Counted from the first letter of the stretch, positions 16,794 through 25,692 are shown. The stretch: DNA of 64,000 nucleotides from Streptomyces sp. NBC_00083 (GCF_026343295.1 NZ_JAPELY010000003.1:992001-1056000), one strand, 5' to 3'. Numbers and translations: made by a program. The notes: a model not told the origin generated them from the letters alone.

Positions 16794-18149
16794 TCATGCG
16801 CCCCGCGCCTGCTCGAAACGGGCCCGGCCCTCGGCGAGGTCCACGATCGGCTCGGGGTAGTCGAGCGCCGCCCGGTCCGACTCGTCCATCTTCCACGGCT
16901 CGTGGATGAACTTGCGCTCCACGTCGGCGAGTTCGGGCACCCAGCGGCGCACGTACGCGCCCTGCGGGTCGAAGCGCTTGCCCTGGACCACCGGATTGAG
17001 GACCCGGTTGGGCCGGGTGTCGGTGCCGGTTCCGGCCACCCACTGCCAGTTGAGCTGGTTGTTGGCGAGGTCGCCGTCGACCAGGAGCTCCAGGAAGTGG
17101 CGGGCGCCGATCCGCCAGTCCGTGTAGAGCGTCTTGGTGAGGAAGCTCCCCACCAGCATCCGGCCCCGGTTGTGCATCCAGCCCTCGTGGGCGAGCTGCC
17201 GCATCGCCGCGTCCACCAGGGGATAGCCGGTGCGCCCCCGCCGCCACGCCTCGACCTCGCGCCGGTCCGAGCGCCACCGGTCACCGCGGGCACGGTAGTC
17301 CTCGCCCGCCGCCTTCGGACGGGCCGCCAGCACCTGATGGTGGAAGTCCCGCCAGGCCAGCTGACGGACGAACGCCTCCGCCCCGGAGGACCCCTCGCGC
17401 CGCGCCAGGTGGACCAGTTCGGTCGCGGAGAGCGCGCCGAAGTGGAGGTAGGGCGAGAGGCGCGAGGTGGCGTCGCCCGCCAGGTCGTCGTGCCCGTCCT
17501 CGTACCCGGCGACGCCCCCGGAGAGCCACTGCCGCATCCGTTTCCTGCCCGCCGTCTCGCCGCCCTCCATCACGCCCGGCGACACCCCGTCCCCGGCGCG
17601 CCGCGGCAGGGTGCCGGCCGCGATCCGGGGCAGGGAGACCGTGCGCGGCGTCGGGGCGAGTTCCCGTACCCGCGCGTCGGCCCAGCGCCGGAAGTACGGC
17701 GTGAACACCGTGTAGTGGTCGCCGCCCGACGGGGTGACGTCGCCCGGCGGCAGCACCGTCACCACCGCGTCGTGCACGGACAGGGCGCAGCCGATCCCGT
17801 CGAGCGCGGTACGCAGCCGCTCCTCGCGCCGCGCGGCGTACCGGCTCACGCCGCCCGCGACGTGCACCCGCTCCGCGCCCACCGCCGTCACGACGGAGCA
17901 GACCTCGCTCACGACGTCGCCGGAGCGCACCACCAGATGTCCGCCGCGCTCGCGCAGCCCTGCGTCCAGATCGGCCAGGCAGTCGGCGAGGAACGCCCGG
18001 CGGTTGGGGGCGTCGAAGCCGGCCGCCCGCACCCCGTCGTCGTCCACGAACAGCGGCACGACCCGATCGGCCTCGCGCACCGCCGCCGACAGCACCGGAT
18101 TGTCGTGCAACCGCAGATCGGACGTGAACAGGACTACGGACACCGACAC
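16794..18149 (-). CDS. phr: Deoxyribodipyrimidine photolyase (CPD class I type)
   Basis: This 451-residue flavoprotein uses blue light to split UV-induced cyclobutane pyrimidine dimers. The N-terminal Rossmann antenna domain begins SVSVVLFTSDLRLHDNP. The C-terminal FAD domain shows the segments AWRDFHHQVL, GYPLVDAAMRQL, GWMHNRGRM and GDLANNQLNWQWVAGTG, typical of class I photolyases. The length is normal for the family. GTG 18149 is taken as the start because GAGGAGCTC lies just upstream; GTG 18143 is possible, and the longer reading frame upstream is probably not translated. It is divergent from transketolase, and a shared promoter region of 361 nt lies between them. Confidence 0.92.
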   Translation of the reverse strand: MSVSVVLFTSDLRLHDNPVLSAAVREADRVVPLFVDDDGVRAAGFDAPNRRAFLADCLADLDAGLRERGGHLVVRSGDVVSEVCSVVTAVGAERVHVAGGVSRYAARREERLRTALDGIGCALSVHDAVVTVLPPGDVTPSGGDHYTVFTPYFRRWADARVRELAPTPRTVSLPRIAAGTLPRRAGDGVSPGVMEGGETAGRKRMRQWLSGGVAGYEDGHDDLAGDATSRLSPYLHFGALSATELVHLARREGSSGAEAFVRQLAWRDFHHQVLAARPKAAGEDYRARGDRWRSDRREVEAWRRGRTGYPLVDAAMRQLAHEGWMHNRGRMLVGSFLTKTLYTDWRIGARHFLELLVDGDLANNQLNWQWVAGTGTDTRPNRVLNPVVQGKRFDPQGAYVRRWVPELADVERKFIHEPWKMDESDRAALDYPEPIVDLAEGRARFEQARGA

Positions 18150-18510
18150 GGGACGAGCTCCTCGGATGGGGTGGATCGGGGTGTGGTTCGGGGACGCGCC
18201 CCGGGCAGTCGGACGGTGGGTCAGGGGAGGGGCGCCCCCATGGCTCGATCCTCCTCGACACGGGACGTCCCACCGCTCATTCGGCGCGGGCGTGGCGAGG
18301 GATTGGTCCGGTCTCCGCGCGAGCACCCGGTTGGGCGCTATGTGACCGTTTGGGCTCGGCGCACCGGGATACCCGGCGCGAGAGTGGCCTTCGGCGCGCG
18401 TGGCCGCGGAAGGCGCGCCCGGACCGCGGCGGCCCCGCGCCCCGCACCGGCAACCCCCATCGCATCCGTCAACCGGTCCGCCCGCCGGGCCGTCGACCAC
18501 AAGGAGTGAC
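18150..18510. other. 361-nt divergent intergenic region
   Basis: This gap lies between photolyase and transketolase. The only element I can point to is a stress-sigma-like promoter sequence at 18348-18371 and the strong AAGGAGTGAC ribosome binding site before 18511. No small gene is convincing. Confidence 0.5.
18348..18371 (+). promoter_or_regulatory. SigB/SigF-like promoter candidate upstream of transketolase
   Basis: GTTTGG at 18348 is followed after 12 nt by GGGATA at 18366. This resembles the GTTT...GGGTAT pattern of SigB-family promoters with a slightly irregular -10. A SigB/SigF-type factor is encoded 4.4 kb downstream. Confidence 0.35.
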
Positions 18511-20364
18511 ATGCAACGCGAAGCCGCGCTGGAACTCGCCGACCTGGGGCAGCAGCTGAGGGTGGACGCCGTGCGCGCGGCCGCCGCGGCGAACTCCGGA
18601 CATCCCACGTCGTCCATGTCCGCAGCCGACCTGGCGGCGGTCCTGCTCGCCGGCCATCTGCGCTACGACTTCGACCACCCCGAGCACCCCGGCAACGACC
18701 GGTTCGTCCTCTCCAAGGGCCACGCCTCCCCGCTCCTGTACGCGATGTACCGGGCGGCGGGCGTCATCGACGACGAGGAGCTGCTGACCTTCCGCCGTCG
18801 TGACAGCCGCATGGAGGGCCACCCCACGCCGCGCCTGCCCTGGGTGGACGTCGCCACCGGCTCGCTCGGACAGGGGCTCCCGGTGGGCGTCGGCATGGCG
18901 CTGGCGGGCAAGCGGCTGGAGCACGCCCCGTACCGCGTGTGGGTGCTGTCCGGCGACAGCGAGATGGCCGAGGGCTCCGTCTGGGAGGCGGCCGAGCACG
19001 CGGCGTACGAGAACCTCGACAACCTCACGCTGATCATCGACGTGAACCGGCTCGGCCAGCGCGGCCCCACCCGGCACGGCTGGGACCTCGACGCGTACGC
19101 ACGCCGCCTGAAGGCCTTCGGCTGGCACACCATCGAGATCGACGGGCACGACATCGACGCGGTGGACGCGGCGTTCGCCGAGGCGTCGGCCACGACCTCG
19201 CAGCCCACCGCCATCATCGCGCACACCATGAAGGGCCGCGGGGTCGCGGAGGTCGAGGACCGCGAGGGCCACCACGGAAAGCCGCTGCCCGACGCCGACG
19301 CCGCCATCGAGGAGCTGGGCGGACCCCGCTTCGTCCGTGTCGAGGTCTCCTCGCCGCCCTCCGTCCCCGCCCGGCGCGACGCCGGCACCGGCCACCTCGA
19401 CCTGCCGCGCTTCGACGTCGGCGACTCGGTGGCCACCCGCGACGCCTTCGGCCAGGCGCTCGCCGCGCTCGGCTCCGCCCGCGAGGACGTGGTCGCCCTC
19501 GACGGCGAGGTCGGCGACTCCACGCGCACGGAGTTCTTCGGCAAGGCCCACCCCGAGCGGTACTTCGAGTGCTACATCGCCGAGCAGCAGCTCGTCGCCG
19601 CCGCCGTCGGTCTCCAGACCAGGGGCTATGTCCCCTACGCCTCGACGTTCGCCGCCTTCCTGACCCGCGCCCACGACTTCGTGCGGATGGCCGCCGTCAG
19701 CCAGGCCGGGATCAACCTCGTCGGTTCGCACGCCGGGGTCTCCATCGGCCAGGACGGCCCCTCGCAGATGGGCCTCGAAGACCTGGCGATGTTCCGCTCG
19801 GTGCACGGCAGCACGGTGCTCTACCCGTGCGACGCCAACCAGACCGCGCAGCTCGTCGCCGCGATGGCCGACCTGCCGGGGGTGCGCTATCTGCGCACCG
19901 GCCGGGGCGAGGCGCCCGTCATCTACGGCCCCGACGAGCGGTTCGCACCCGGCGGGTCCAAGGTCCTGCGCTCGGGCGACCAGGACCGGGTGACCGTCGT
20001 GGCCGCGGGCGTCACGGTCCACGAGGCGCTGCGCGCGGGCGACCTGCTCGAACGGGAGGGCATCGCCGTGCGGATCATCGACCTGTACTCGGTGAAGCCC
20101 GTCGACACCGACACCCTCCAGGCGGCGGCCGAGGCGACGGGCTGCCTCGTCACGGTGGAGGACCACCGCGTGCAGGGCGGCATCGGCGACGCGGTGGCCG
20201 AGGCGTTCGCCGACGGACGTCCGGTCCCGCGCCTGGTCCGGCTCGGCGTGCAGACCATGCCCGCGTCGGCGAGCCCCGAGGAGCAGCTGCGGCTGGCCGG
20301 CATCGACGCCGAGTCCATCGCCGCGGCCGTACGGCTCCTCGTGGAACGCGTCGTCGTGCCCTGA
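18511..20364 (+). CDS. tkt: Transketolase
   Basis: The enzyme transfers two-carbon ketol units between sugar phosphates in the pentose phosphate pathway, using thiamine diphosphate. The 617-residue protein has the N-terminal ThDP/Mg2+ site (SGDSEMAEG...N, about residues 148-180), the segment GHPTSSMSAADL near 30, the central pyrimidine-binding domain with FECYIAEQQLVAAAVGL, and a C-terminal transketolase domain. ATG 18511 follows AAGGAGTGAC, and the longer upstream frame is not coding-like. It is somewhat shorter than the roughly 700-residue streptomycete housekeeping transketolase, so it may be a second paralogue. It stands apart from other pentose phosphate genes. A hairpin follows at 20476. 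Confidence 0.92.
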   Translation: MQREAALELADLGQQLRVDAVRAAAAANSGHPTSSMSAADLAAVLLAGHLRYDFDHPEHPGNDRFVLSKGHASPLLYAMYRAAGVIDDEELLTFRRRDSRMEGHPTPRLPWVDVATGSLGQGLPVGVGMALAGKRLEHAPYRVWVLSGDSEMAEGSVWEAAEHAAYENLDNLTLIIDVNRLGQRGPTRHGWDLDAYARRLKAFGWHTIEIDGHDIDAVDAAFAEASATTSQPTAIIAHTMKGRGVAEVEDREGHHGKPLPDADAAIEELGGPRFVRVEVSSPPSVPARRDAGTGHLDLPRFDVGDSVATRDAFGQALAALGSAREDVVALDGEVGDSTRTEFFGKAHPERYFECYIAEQQLVAAAVGLQTRGYVPYASTFAAFLTRAHDFVRMAAVSQAGINLVGSHAGVSIGQDGPSQMGLEDLAMFRSVHGSTVLYPCDANQTAQLVAAMADLPGVRYLRTGRGEAPVIYGPDERFAPGGSKVLRSGDQDRVTVVAAGVTVHEALRAGDLLEREGIAVRIIDLYSVKPVDTDTLQAAAEATGCLVTVEDHRVQGGIGDAVAEAFADGRPVPRLVRLGVQTMPASASPEEQLRLAGIDAESIAAAVRLLVERVVVP

Positions 20365-20475
20365 GCCGACAGACGCGCACGCAGGGGGCGCGGCTCGCGC
20401 AACACCGGTGGCACACCGGATACCGCGATGTGCGGACCCCGGGTGCCACGGTGTACCCCGTCGACAGCGTGCCCG

Positions 20476-20501
20476 GGTGCCCGGCGCAGGAGCCGGGCAC
20501 C
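20476..20501 (+). terminator. Hairpin after transketolase
   Basis: GGTGCCCGGC (20476-20485) pairs with GCCGGGCACC (20492-20501) over a 6-nt loop. The stem sequence is identical to that of the terminator at 7292-7325. Confidence 0.55.
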
Positions 20502-20535
20502 GCCGGGGCGCGCGCACACAGAAAGCGGGTGTCCG

Positions 20536-22071
20536 GTGGCCTCAGGAAACGAGACGGAGCACGACGGCGGGGGACCCCTGACGTGTCTGGTGACCGGTGC
20601 CACGGGCTACATCGGCGGCCGGCTCGTGCCCCAGCTCCTGAAGGCCGGGCACCGGGTGCGCTGCCTCGCGCGCTCCCCCGAGAAGCTGCGCGACCAGCCG
20701 TGGGCGGACCGCGTCGAGGTGGTACGGGGCGATGTCACCGACCCGGAGTCCGTGGCCGGCGCGCTGCGCGGCACCGACATTGCGTACTACCTGGTGCACG
20801 CCCTCGGCACCGGATCGGGCTTCGAGAAGACCGACCGCGACGCCGCCCGCACCTTCGCCGCCGGCGCGGCCGACGCGGGCGTCCGCCGTATCGTCTACCT
20901 CGGCGGACTCACCCCGGTGGACGTGCCGGTACGTGAGCTGTCGCCACACCTGCGCTCCCGCGCCGAAGTGGGCGAGATCTTCCTGGCCGGCGCGGTACCC
21001 GCCGTCGTGCTGCGCGCCGCCGTCGTCATCGGCTCCGGCTCGGCCTCGTTCGAAATGCTGCGCTACCTGACCGAGCGCCTCCCGGTCATGGTGACCCCCA
21101 GCTGGGTCGGCACCCGCATCCAGCCCATCGCCATCCGCGACGTGCTGCGCTACCTGGTCGCGAGCGCCGGCATGCCGCGCGAGGTCGACCGGGCCTTCGA
21201 CATCGGCGGACCCGACATCATGACCTACCGCGACATGATGGAGCGGTACGCCAAGGTCGCCGGCCTGCCCCACCGCCTGATCCTGCCGGTCCCGATGCTC
21301 AGCCCACGGCTCTCCAGCCACTGGATCGGCCTGGTCACCCCGGTGCCCCGCGCCATCGCCCGGCCCCTCGCGGAGTCCCTGCGCCACGAGGTGGTCTGCG
21401 GCGAACACGACATCGCGCGGTACGTGCCCGACGAGCAGGGCGCCCCGCTCGGCTTCGACGACGCCCTCGAACTGGCCCTGCGCCGCGTCCGCGAGGCCCA
21501 GGTCGACACGCGCTGGTCCAACGCCGCCCTGCCCGGCGCGCCCAGCGACCCGCTGCCCACCGACCCGGACTGGGCGGGCGGCAGCCTCTACACCGACGAG
21601 CGGGAGCGCACGGTGAACGCGCCGCCCGCCGTGCTGTGGCGCGTGGTGGAAGGCATCGGGGGCGAGAACGGCTGGTACTCCTTCCCGCTGGCCTGGGCGA
21701 TCCGGGGCTGGCTCGACCGGCTCGCCGGGGGCGTCGGCCTGCGGCGCGGCCGGCGCGACGCGCACCGGCTGCGCGTCGGCGACTCGCTGGACTTCTGGCG
21801 GGTCGAGGAGATCATCCCCGGCCGGCTGCTGCGCCTGCGCGCGGAGATGCGGCTGCCGGGCCTGGCCTGGCTGGAGATGCGTACGGAACCGGACGGGCAG
21901 GGACGCAGCCACTACCGGCAGAAGGCGATCTTCCATCCGCGCGGGCTGCTCGGGCACGCCTACTGGTGGAGCGTCTCCCCGTTCCACGCGATCGTCTTCG
22001 GCGGCATGGCCCGCAACATGGCCAAGGCCGCGGAGGCGCAGCCCGACCCGGGGCCGGGGACGCCCGGGTAA
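20536..22071 (+). CDS. SDR/NmrA-like oxidoreductase fused to DUF2867
   Basis: The N-terminal half (about residues 10-300) is an atypical short-chain dehydrogenase fold with the NAD(P)-binding motif TGATGYIGG. The C-terminal part (about 340-500) resembles DUF2867, an SRPBCC-like lipid- or ligand-binding fold, with the segment WRVEEIIPGRLLRLRAEMRLPGLAWLE. This two-domain form of about 510 residues is common in actinobacteria and has no known substrate. GTG 20536 is the best start upstream of the Rossmann motif, although its ribosome binding site is weak. It is followed by a small hairpin and the stress island. Confidence 0.85.
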   Translation: MASGNETEHDGGGPLTCLVTGATGYIGGRLVPQLLKAGHRVRCLARSPEKLRDQPWADRVEVVRGDVTDPESVAGALRGTDIAYYLVHALGTGSGFEKTDRDAARTFAAGAADAGVRRIVYLGGLTPVDVPVRELSPHLRSRAEVGEIFLAGAVPAVVLRAAVVIGSGSASFEMLRYLTERLPVMVTPSWVGTRIQPIAIRDVLRYLVASAGMPREVDRAFDIGGPDIMTYRDMMERYAKVAGLPHRLILPVPMLSPRLSSHWIGLVTPVPRAIARPLAESLRHEVVCGEHDIARYVPDEQGAPLGFDDALELALRRVREAQVDTRWSNAALPGAPSDPLPTDPDWAGGSLYTDERERTVNAPPAVLWRVVEGIGGENGWYSFPLAWAIRGWLDRLAGGVGLRRGRRDAHRLRVGDSLDFWRVEEIIPGRLLRLRAEMRLPGLAWLEMRTEPDGQGRSHYRQKAIFHPRGLLGHAYWWSVSPFHAIVFGGMARNMAKAAEAQPDPGPGTPG

Positions 22072-22086
22072 CGCGCCGTTCCGTGG

Positions 22087-22107
22087 GCGGCGGGCCCGGC
22101 CCGCCGC
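22087..22107 (+). terminator. Short GC-rich hairpin
   Basis: GCGGCGGGCC and GGCCCGCCGC are separated by a single base, forming a compact stem just after the SDR/DUF2867 gene. Confidence 0.4.
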
Positions 22108-22229
22108 GAGAACCGGCCGAATCGAGACGGGGGGTGTACATGTTCCGTCCCGGGGATTACGGGCAGGAGCACCACACACAGAAACCGAGACGCACCTGAC
22201 CAAGGGCCGATCATCTGGGGGTTCCGCAC

Positions 22230-22649
22230 ATGGCTCGCCCGCCTGCCAACACCGGTACCGGCAGTCCTCCGCCGGGTCTCGAACCAGCCGACACGGGCCC
22301 GGCGACGGCCGCCCAGGCACGTGACACCGCTCGCGCGTTCCTCGCCGCACTCGTGCCCAGGCCGTCGAACGAGAGCATCGAGAACGCCGTGCTCATCGTC
22401 TCCGAACTCGTCACCAACGCCCTGCGTCACGCGGGCCGGGCCACCTCGCTCGACCTGGCGGCCGACCCCAGCACGCTGCGCGTCAGCGTCCGCGACCCCA
22501 GCCCCGTACCGCCCCGCGAACGCACCCCGGACCTGCGCGGGTACGAGGGAGGGTTCGGCTGGCTGCTGGTCCGCTACCTCGCCAAGAGCGTGGCCGTCAC
22601 CCCGGCCGCCGACGGCGGCAAGAACGTCTGCGTCGCCCTGCCGCGCTGA
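22230..22649 (+). CDS. RsbW-like anti-sigma serine kinase (HATPase_c_2)
   Basis: This 139-residue protein is a stand-alone GHKL ATPase of the RsbW/SpoIIAB type. It has the N-box SELVTNALRHA (about residues 60-70), a degenerate G1 region VRDPSP, and the G2 region EGGFGWLLVRYL. Such proteins bind a SigB/SigF-type sigma factor, or phosphorylate its antagonist, in partner switching. The sigma factor encoded 148 nt downstream on the same strand is the obvious candidate partner; this is inferred from position. GGGGG lies before the ATG. Confidence 0.85.
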   Translation: MARPPANTGTGSPPPGLEPADTGPATAAQARDTARAFLAALVPRPSNESIENAVLIVSELVTNALRHAGRATSLDLAADPSTLRVSVRDPSPVPPRERTPDLRGYEGGFGWLLVRYLAKSVAVTPAADGGKNVCVALPR

Positions 22650-22796
22650 CGCCGCAGCGGGCCGAACGCGCCGGGCGGGCGCCGGTCCCGGACCGGCTGC
22701 TTCGGCCAGTTGAGGGTCGGAGTGCATGTTCCGTGTGACCGGGGGCAGGCGCTTGCTTCGACGGACATAGTTTTGGCGACTAGGGAGGTTGTCCTC

Positions 22797-23705
22797 ATGG
22801 CAGCGGCGCAAGTGACGGTACGCGAGCGGACGGACCGGCCGGCGGCCAAGACCATGGACCCCGGTGTGGGGGAGCTGCCGTGGGTCGAGGACGCGGGGAA
22901 GGTGGCGCCGAAGGACGCCCGTGAGCTGTCGAAGGTCTTCTTCGAACGGCTCCAGGTGCTCGAAGAGGGCACCGCCGAATACCAGTACGCGCGCAACACG
23001 CTCATCGAGATGAACCTGTCGTTGGTGCGCTTCGCCGCGGGCCGCTTCCGCAACCGCGGCAGCGGCGAGATGGAAGACGTGATCCAGGTCGGCACCATCG
23101 GCCTGATCAAGGCGATCGACCGGTTCGAACTGTCGCGCGAGGTCGAGTTCACCTCGTTCGCCGTCCCCTACATCGTGGGCGAGATCAAGCGGTTCTTCCG
23201 GGACACCACCTGGGCGGTGCACGTGCCCCGGCGTCTTCAGGAGCTGCGCGTCGACATCGCCAAGGCCAAGGAGCGGCTCGCCGTCGACCTCGACCGCGAC
23301 CCGACCGTCCGGGAGCTCGCCGCCCACCTGGACCGTGACGAGGAAGAGGTCGTCGAAGGGCTCGTCGCCGCCAACGGGTACACCGCGGGCTCGCTCGACA
23401 TGTCCGCCGACTCCGAGGACGCGGGCGGCGCCGCCGGAAACCGCAGCCGCACGCTCGTCGACTTCCTCGGCGAGGACGACCCGGGCATGGAGAAGGTCGA
23501 GAACCTCCAGTCCCTGGCGCCTCTGATGGGGGACCTGAGCGAGCGCGAGCGCAGGATCGTGAGCATGCGGTTCGGTCTCGAGATGACGCAGTCCGAGATC
23601 GGAGCGGAGCTCGGCGTCTCACAGATGCAGGTCTCCCGCCTGCTGTCGCGCATCCTGACCAAGCTGCGCGCCGGCATGGCCGACGACCTCACCGTACGCA
23701 CCTGA
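22797..23705 (+). CDS. SigB/SigF/SigG-family RNA polymerase sigma factor
   Basis: This 302-residue protein is a group 3 sigma factor of the stress/sporulation type. Region 2 is visible as RNTLIEMNLSLVRFAAGRFRNRG through DVIQVGTIGLIKAIDRFE, region 3 follows the AVHVPRRLQELR segment, and region 4 ends with an HTH in MTQSEIGAELGVSQMQVSRLLSRILTKLR. Streptomycetes carry several paralogues (SigB, F, G, H and others) that respond to osmotic stress or act in spore maturation; I cannot tell which this is. ATG 22797 follows GGGAGG with 8-nt spacing. The RsbW-like gene is upstream, and SsgA-like, CsbD, PRC and Dps genes lie downstream. Confidence 0.92.
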   Translation: MAAAQVTVRERTDRPAAKTMDPGVGELPWVEDAGKVAPKDARELSKVFFERLQVLEEGTAEYQYARNTLIEMNLSLVRFAAGRFRNRGSGEMEDVIQVGTIGLIKAIDRFELSREVEFTSFAVPYIVGEIKRFFRDTTWAVHVPRRLQELRVDIAKAKERLAVDLDRDPTVRELAAHLDRDEEEVVEGLVAANGYTAGSLDMSADSEDAGGAAGNRSRTLVDFLGEDDPGMEKVENLQSLAPLMGDLSERERRIVSMRFGLEMTQSEIGAELGVSQMQVSRLLSRILTKLRAGMADDLTVRT

Positions 23706-23738
23706 GGGTCCGCGGCACCCGGCCGCACGCGGTACTCG

Positions 23739-23772
23739 CGGCGGGACCCCGATGCGGGCCGGGGTCCCGCCG
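23739..23772 (+). terminator. 13-bp hairpin after the sigma gene
   Basis: CGGCGGGACCCCG (23739-23751) pairs with CGGGGTCCCGCCG (23760-23772) over an 8-nt loop, separating the sigma gene from the SsgA-like gene. Confidence 0.65.
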
Positions 23773-23830
23773 CCGCTCGACGAATTCCTGGAAGCCGACG
23801 CCTGCCCGAGCCGCATGCTGGAGGCGATCC

Positions 23831-24250
23831 TTGAATTCCCTGCGCGAGACCGTGTTCATGAACCTGGAGGCCGACGGGGCGGAGCGCGTCCCCGTGGTCA
23901 CCCGGCTCACCTACACGGCCGACGACCCGTTCGCGGTCGGCCTCTGCTTCGAGCTGCAGGAGGACATCGCCGTCGTGTGGACGATCGAGCGGGACCTGCT
24001 GGCCCAGGGCCTGCACCGCGCGATGGGCGACGGTGACGTACGCGTGGCTCCCCAGGTCGTCGAGGGACGCCGTGAGGCGCGCATCGAACTCGCGGGCTGC
24101 GGTCTCGACGGGTCCTGGGGGTGCGCGGTGTTCTCGGCGTGGGAGCCCGCCCTGCGCACGTTCCTGGAGAAGACCTACGAGATCGTCCCGCCCGGCCGGG
24201 AAGAGGTCGACGTGGACGCCTTCCTCGCCGAGATCCTCACCGCGGGCTGA
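23831..24250 (+). CDS. SsgA-like sporulation/cell-division regulator (SALP)
   Basis: This 139-residue protein matches the SsgA-like family found in sporulating actinomycetes. Typical segments are LTYTADDPFAVGLCFEL, WTIERDLLAQGLHRAMGDGDVRVAP and FLEKTYEIVPPGREE. SALPs guide septum placement, peptidoglycan remodelling or spore maturation. TTG 23831 is chosen because GGAGG ends 6 nt before it; ATG 23858 is in frame but would cut the N-terminal strand. Its place next to a SigB/SigF-type sigma factor suggests developmental or stress control. Confidence 0.85.
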   Translation: MNSLRETVFMNLEADGAERVPVVTRLTYTADDPFAVGLCFELQEDIAVVWTIERDLLAQGLHRAMGDGDVRVAPQVVEGRREARIELAGCGLDGSWGCAVFSAWEPALRTFLEKTYEIVPPGREEVDVDAFLAEILTAG

Positions 24251-24396
24251 ACCCGTTCGTTTGAAACCGGGTGGAGCGGCCAGGCGTATGGATGTCGACG
24301 TAATGGATCCCTCGTCCTCCTCTACGTCGCCGATACATCGATACGTCGTACATACGTCATCGATCCCCAGCGATCCACGGTGGAGGCGCAGCACAT

Positions 24397-24570
24397 ATGT
24401 CTGCCGACAAGAAGGCCAAGGCGAAGACCGAGCAGGCCAAGGGCAAGGCCAAGGAAGCGCTCGGCCGTATGACGGGCAATGAGCGGCTCACCGCCGAGGG
24501 CCGCATCGACCAGGTCAAGGGTGAAACCCGCGAGGAGAAGGAGAAGGCCAACGAGGCCTTCAGGCGCTGA
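24397..24570 (+). CDS. CsbD-like small stress protein
   Basis: This 57-residue protein is very rich in Lys, Glu and Ala. It begins MSADKKAKAKTEQAKGKAKE and contains the CsbD-type segment LTAEGRIDQVKGE. CsbD proteins are small, abundant general-stress proteins; in Bacillus the gene is under SigB control and its function is unknown. GTGGAGG lies about 9 nt before the ATG. A GTTTGA at about 24260 is followed by GGCGTA after 18 nt, only a loose match to a SigB promoter. It lies within a run of stress genes downstream of the sigma factor. Confidence 0.85.
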   Translation: MSADKKAKAKTEQAKGKAKEALGRMTGNERLTAEGRIDQVKGETREEKEKANEAFRR

Positions 24571-24667
24571 CCCGCGGCCGGCCGGGATAGCGCGCGACAG
24601 CGCGGCCCCGGCGCGGACGACGCGGCTGGAGCCCGCCGCCACAACGAACGGAAGGGATGTCCCTGTC

Positions 24668-25024
24668 ATGAACAGCGGTCTCGATCTCTGGGGTTTCAAG
24701 GACACCAGTGGCCACCTTGCCGGGGTGGATCTGCGCGGCTGGAAGGTGGAGGCGGCCGACGGGTCGATCGGCAAGGTCGACAGCCACTCCGACGAGGTGG
24801 GCTCGGCGCACCTCGTGGTGGACACCGGGCCGTGGATCTTCGGCAAGCGGGTGCTGCTGCCCGCGGGCACCGTGACCCGCCTGGACCCGGACGACAAGAG
24901 GATCCATATCGCCCTCACCCGGGACCAGGTCAAGGACTCGCCGGAGTTCGAACCGGCCACCCACCTCGACGACCCCACGTACCGCGACATCATCGGCCGG
25001 TACTACGGCGGTCCCCTTCCGTAA
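24668..25024 (+). CDS. PRC-barrel domain protein
   Basis: This 118-residue protein carries a PRC-barrel fold in the central part, visible as LRGWKVEAADGSIGKVDSHSD followed by HLVVDTGPWIFGKRVLLPAGTV. PRC-barrel domains occur in photosynthetic reaction-centre H subunits and in many small actinobacterial proteins of unknown function. The C-terminal part, with YRDIIGRYYGG, is typical of the streptomycete stress-associated version. GGAAGGGA lies upstream of the ATG. The neighbours CsbD and Dps suggest a role in stress protection. Confidence 0.85.
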   Translation: MNSGLDLWGFKDTSGHLAGVDLRGWKVEAADGSIGKVDSHSDEVGSAHLVVDTGPWIFGKRVLLPAGTVTRLDPDDKRIHIALTRDQVKDSPEFEPATHLDDPTYRDIIGRYYGGPLP

Positions 25025-25061
25025 ACCCTCTCGTCCCCGGAATCCGAATGGGAGTGAAGCA

Positions 25062-25532
25062 GTGTCTGTCGTGAAGAGTTCGCTGTCCGATGCGCAGCTG
25101 AAGGTCGTCGGTTCGGCCCTGCAGGGTGCGCTGGTCGATCTGGTGGATCTGTCGCTCGCGGCCAAGCAGGTGCACTGGAACGTGGTCGGTCCGCGGTTCC
25201 GTTCGGTGCACCTTCAGCTCGACGACGTGGTGGCCACGGCGCGGCAGTATTCGGACACGGTCGCGGAGCGCGCCGCCGCGCTGGGCGTGAACCCGGACGG
25301 GCGTGCGGCCACGGTCGCGGGCGACAGTGCGCTGGGGACGGTGCCGGAGGGCTGGATCAAGGACTCCGAGGCGGTGGAGATCCTGGTCGTGGCGCTCGGC
25401 AGGGTCGTGGAGCGGATGCGCGAGCGCATCGCGGCGACCGACGAGCCGGACCCGGTCAGCCAGGACCTCCTGATCGCCCTCACCGCCGAGCTGGAGAAGC
25501 ACGCCTGGATGTTCCAGGCCGAGAACAGCTGA
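25062..25532 (+). CDS. dps: Dps-family ferritin-like DNA-protection protein
   Basis: Dps forms 12-subunit shells that oxidise and store iron and protect DNA. This 156-residue protein has the usual four-helix layout. The inter-subunit ferroxidase residues are visible in KQVHWNVVGPRF and HLQLDDVVATARQYSDTVAERAAALG. GTG 25062 follows GGGAGTGAAG. It sits 37 nt after the PRC-barrel gene, so co-transcription is likely, and a perfect hairpin ends the unit. Confidence 0.9.
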   Translation: MSVVKSSLSDAQLKVVGSALQGALVDLVDLSLAAKQVHWNVVGPRFRSVHLQLDDVVATARQYSDTVAERAAALGVNPDGRAATVAGDSALGTVPEGWIKDSEAVEILVVALGRVVERMRERIAATDEPDPVSQDLLIALTAELEKHAWMFQAENS

Positions 25533-25550
25533 CGCCGCGCGCGTCACACG

Positions 25551-25582
25551 GAGCGGGGCGGCCCACGCGGGCCGCCCCGCTC
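25551..25582 (+). terminator. 14-bp terminator hairpin after dps
   Basis: GAGCGGGGCGGCCC (25551-25564) pairs perfectly with GGGCCGCCCCGCTC (25569-25582) over the loop ACGC. Confidence 0.8.
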
Positions 25583-25660
25583 TCGTCCGCCCGCCGTCGT
25601 CCGCCCGCTCCCGTCCGCTCGGCGACCGGCCGAACACAGCGGGCGGCACGGTGCGCGGGA

Positions 25661-25686
25661 TGTGAGACTGCCTCACAAGGAGGTGG
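25661..25686 (+). promoter_or_regulatory. Small dyad abutting a near-perfect ribosome binding site
   Basis: TGTGAG (25661-25666) and CTCACA (25672-25677) form a short dyad touching AAGGAGGTGG, an almost full complement to the 16S rRNA tail, 6 nt before ATG 25693. The dyad could be an operator or could modulate translation. Confidence 0.35.
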
Positions 25687-25692
25687 TCGGGC

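Noticed and set aside
7292..20501. Identical GGTGCCCGGC/GCCGGGCACC stems at 7.3 and 20.5 kb as a mobile repeat
   Set aside because: The loops and flanks differ and the stem is simple GC-rich sequence; convergence on strong terminator stems is more likely.
24258..24290. SigB-type promoter before csbD
   Set aside because: GTTTGA and GGCGTA are 18 nt apart and the -10 is imperfect; too weak to list.
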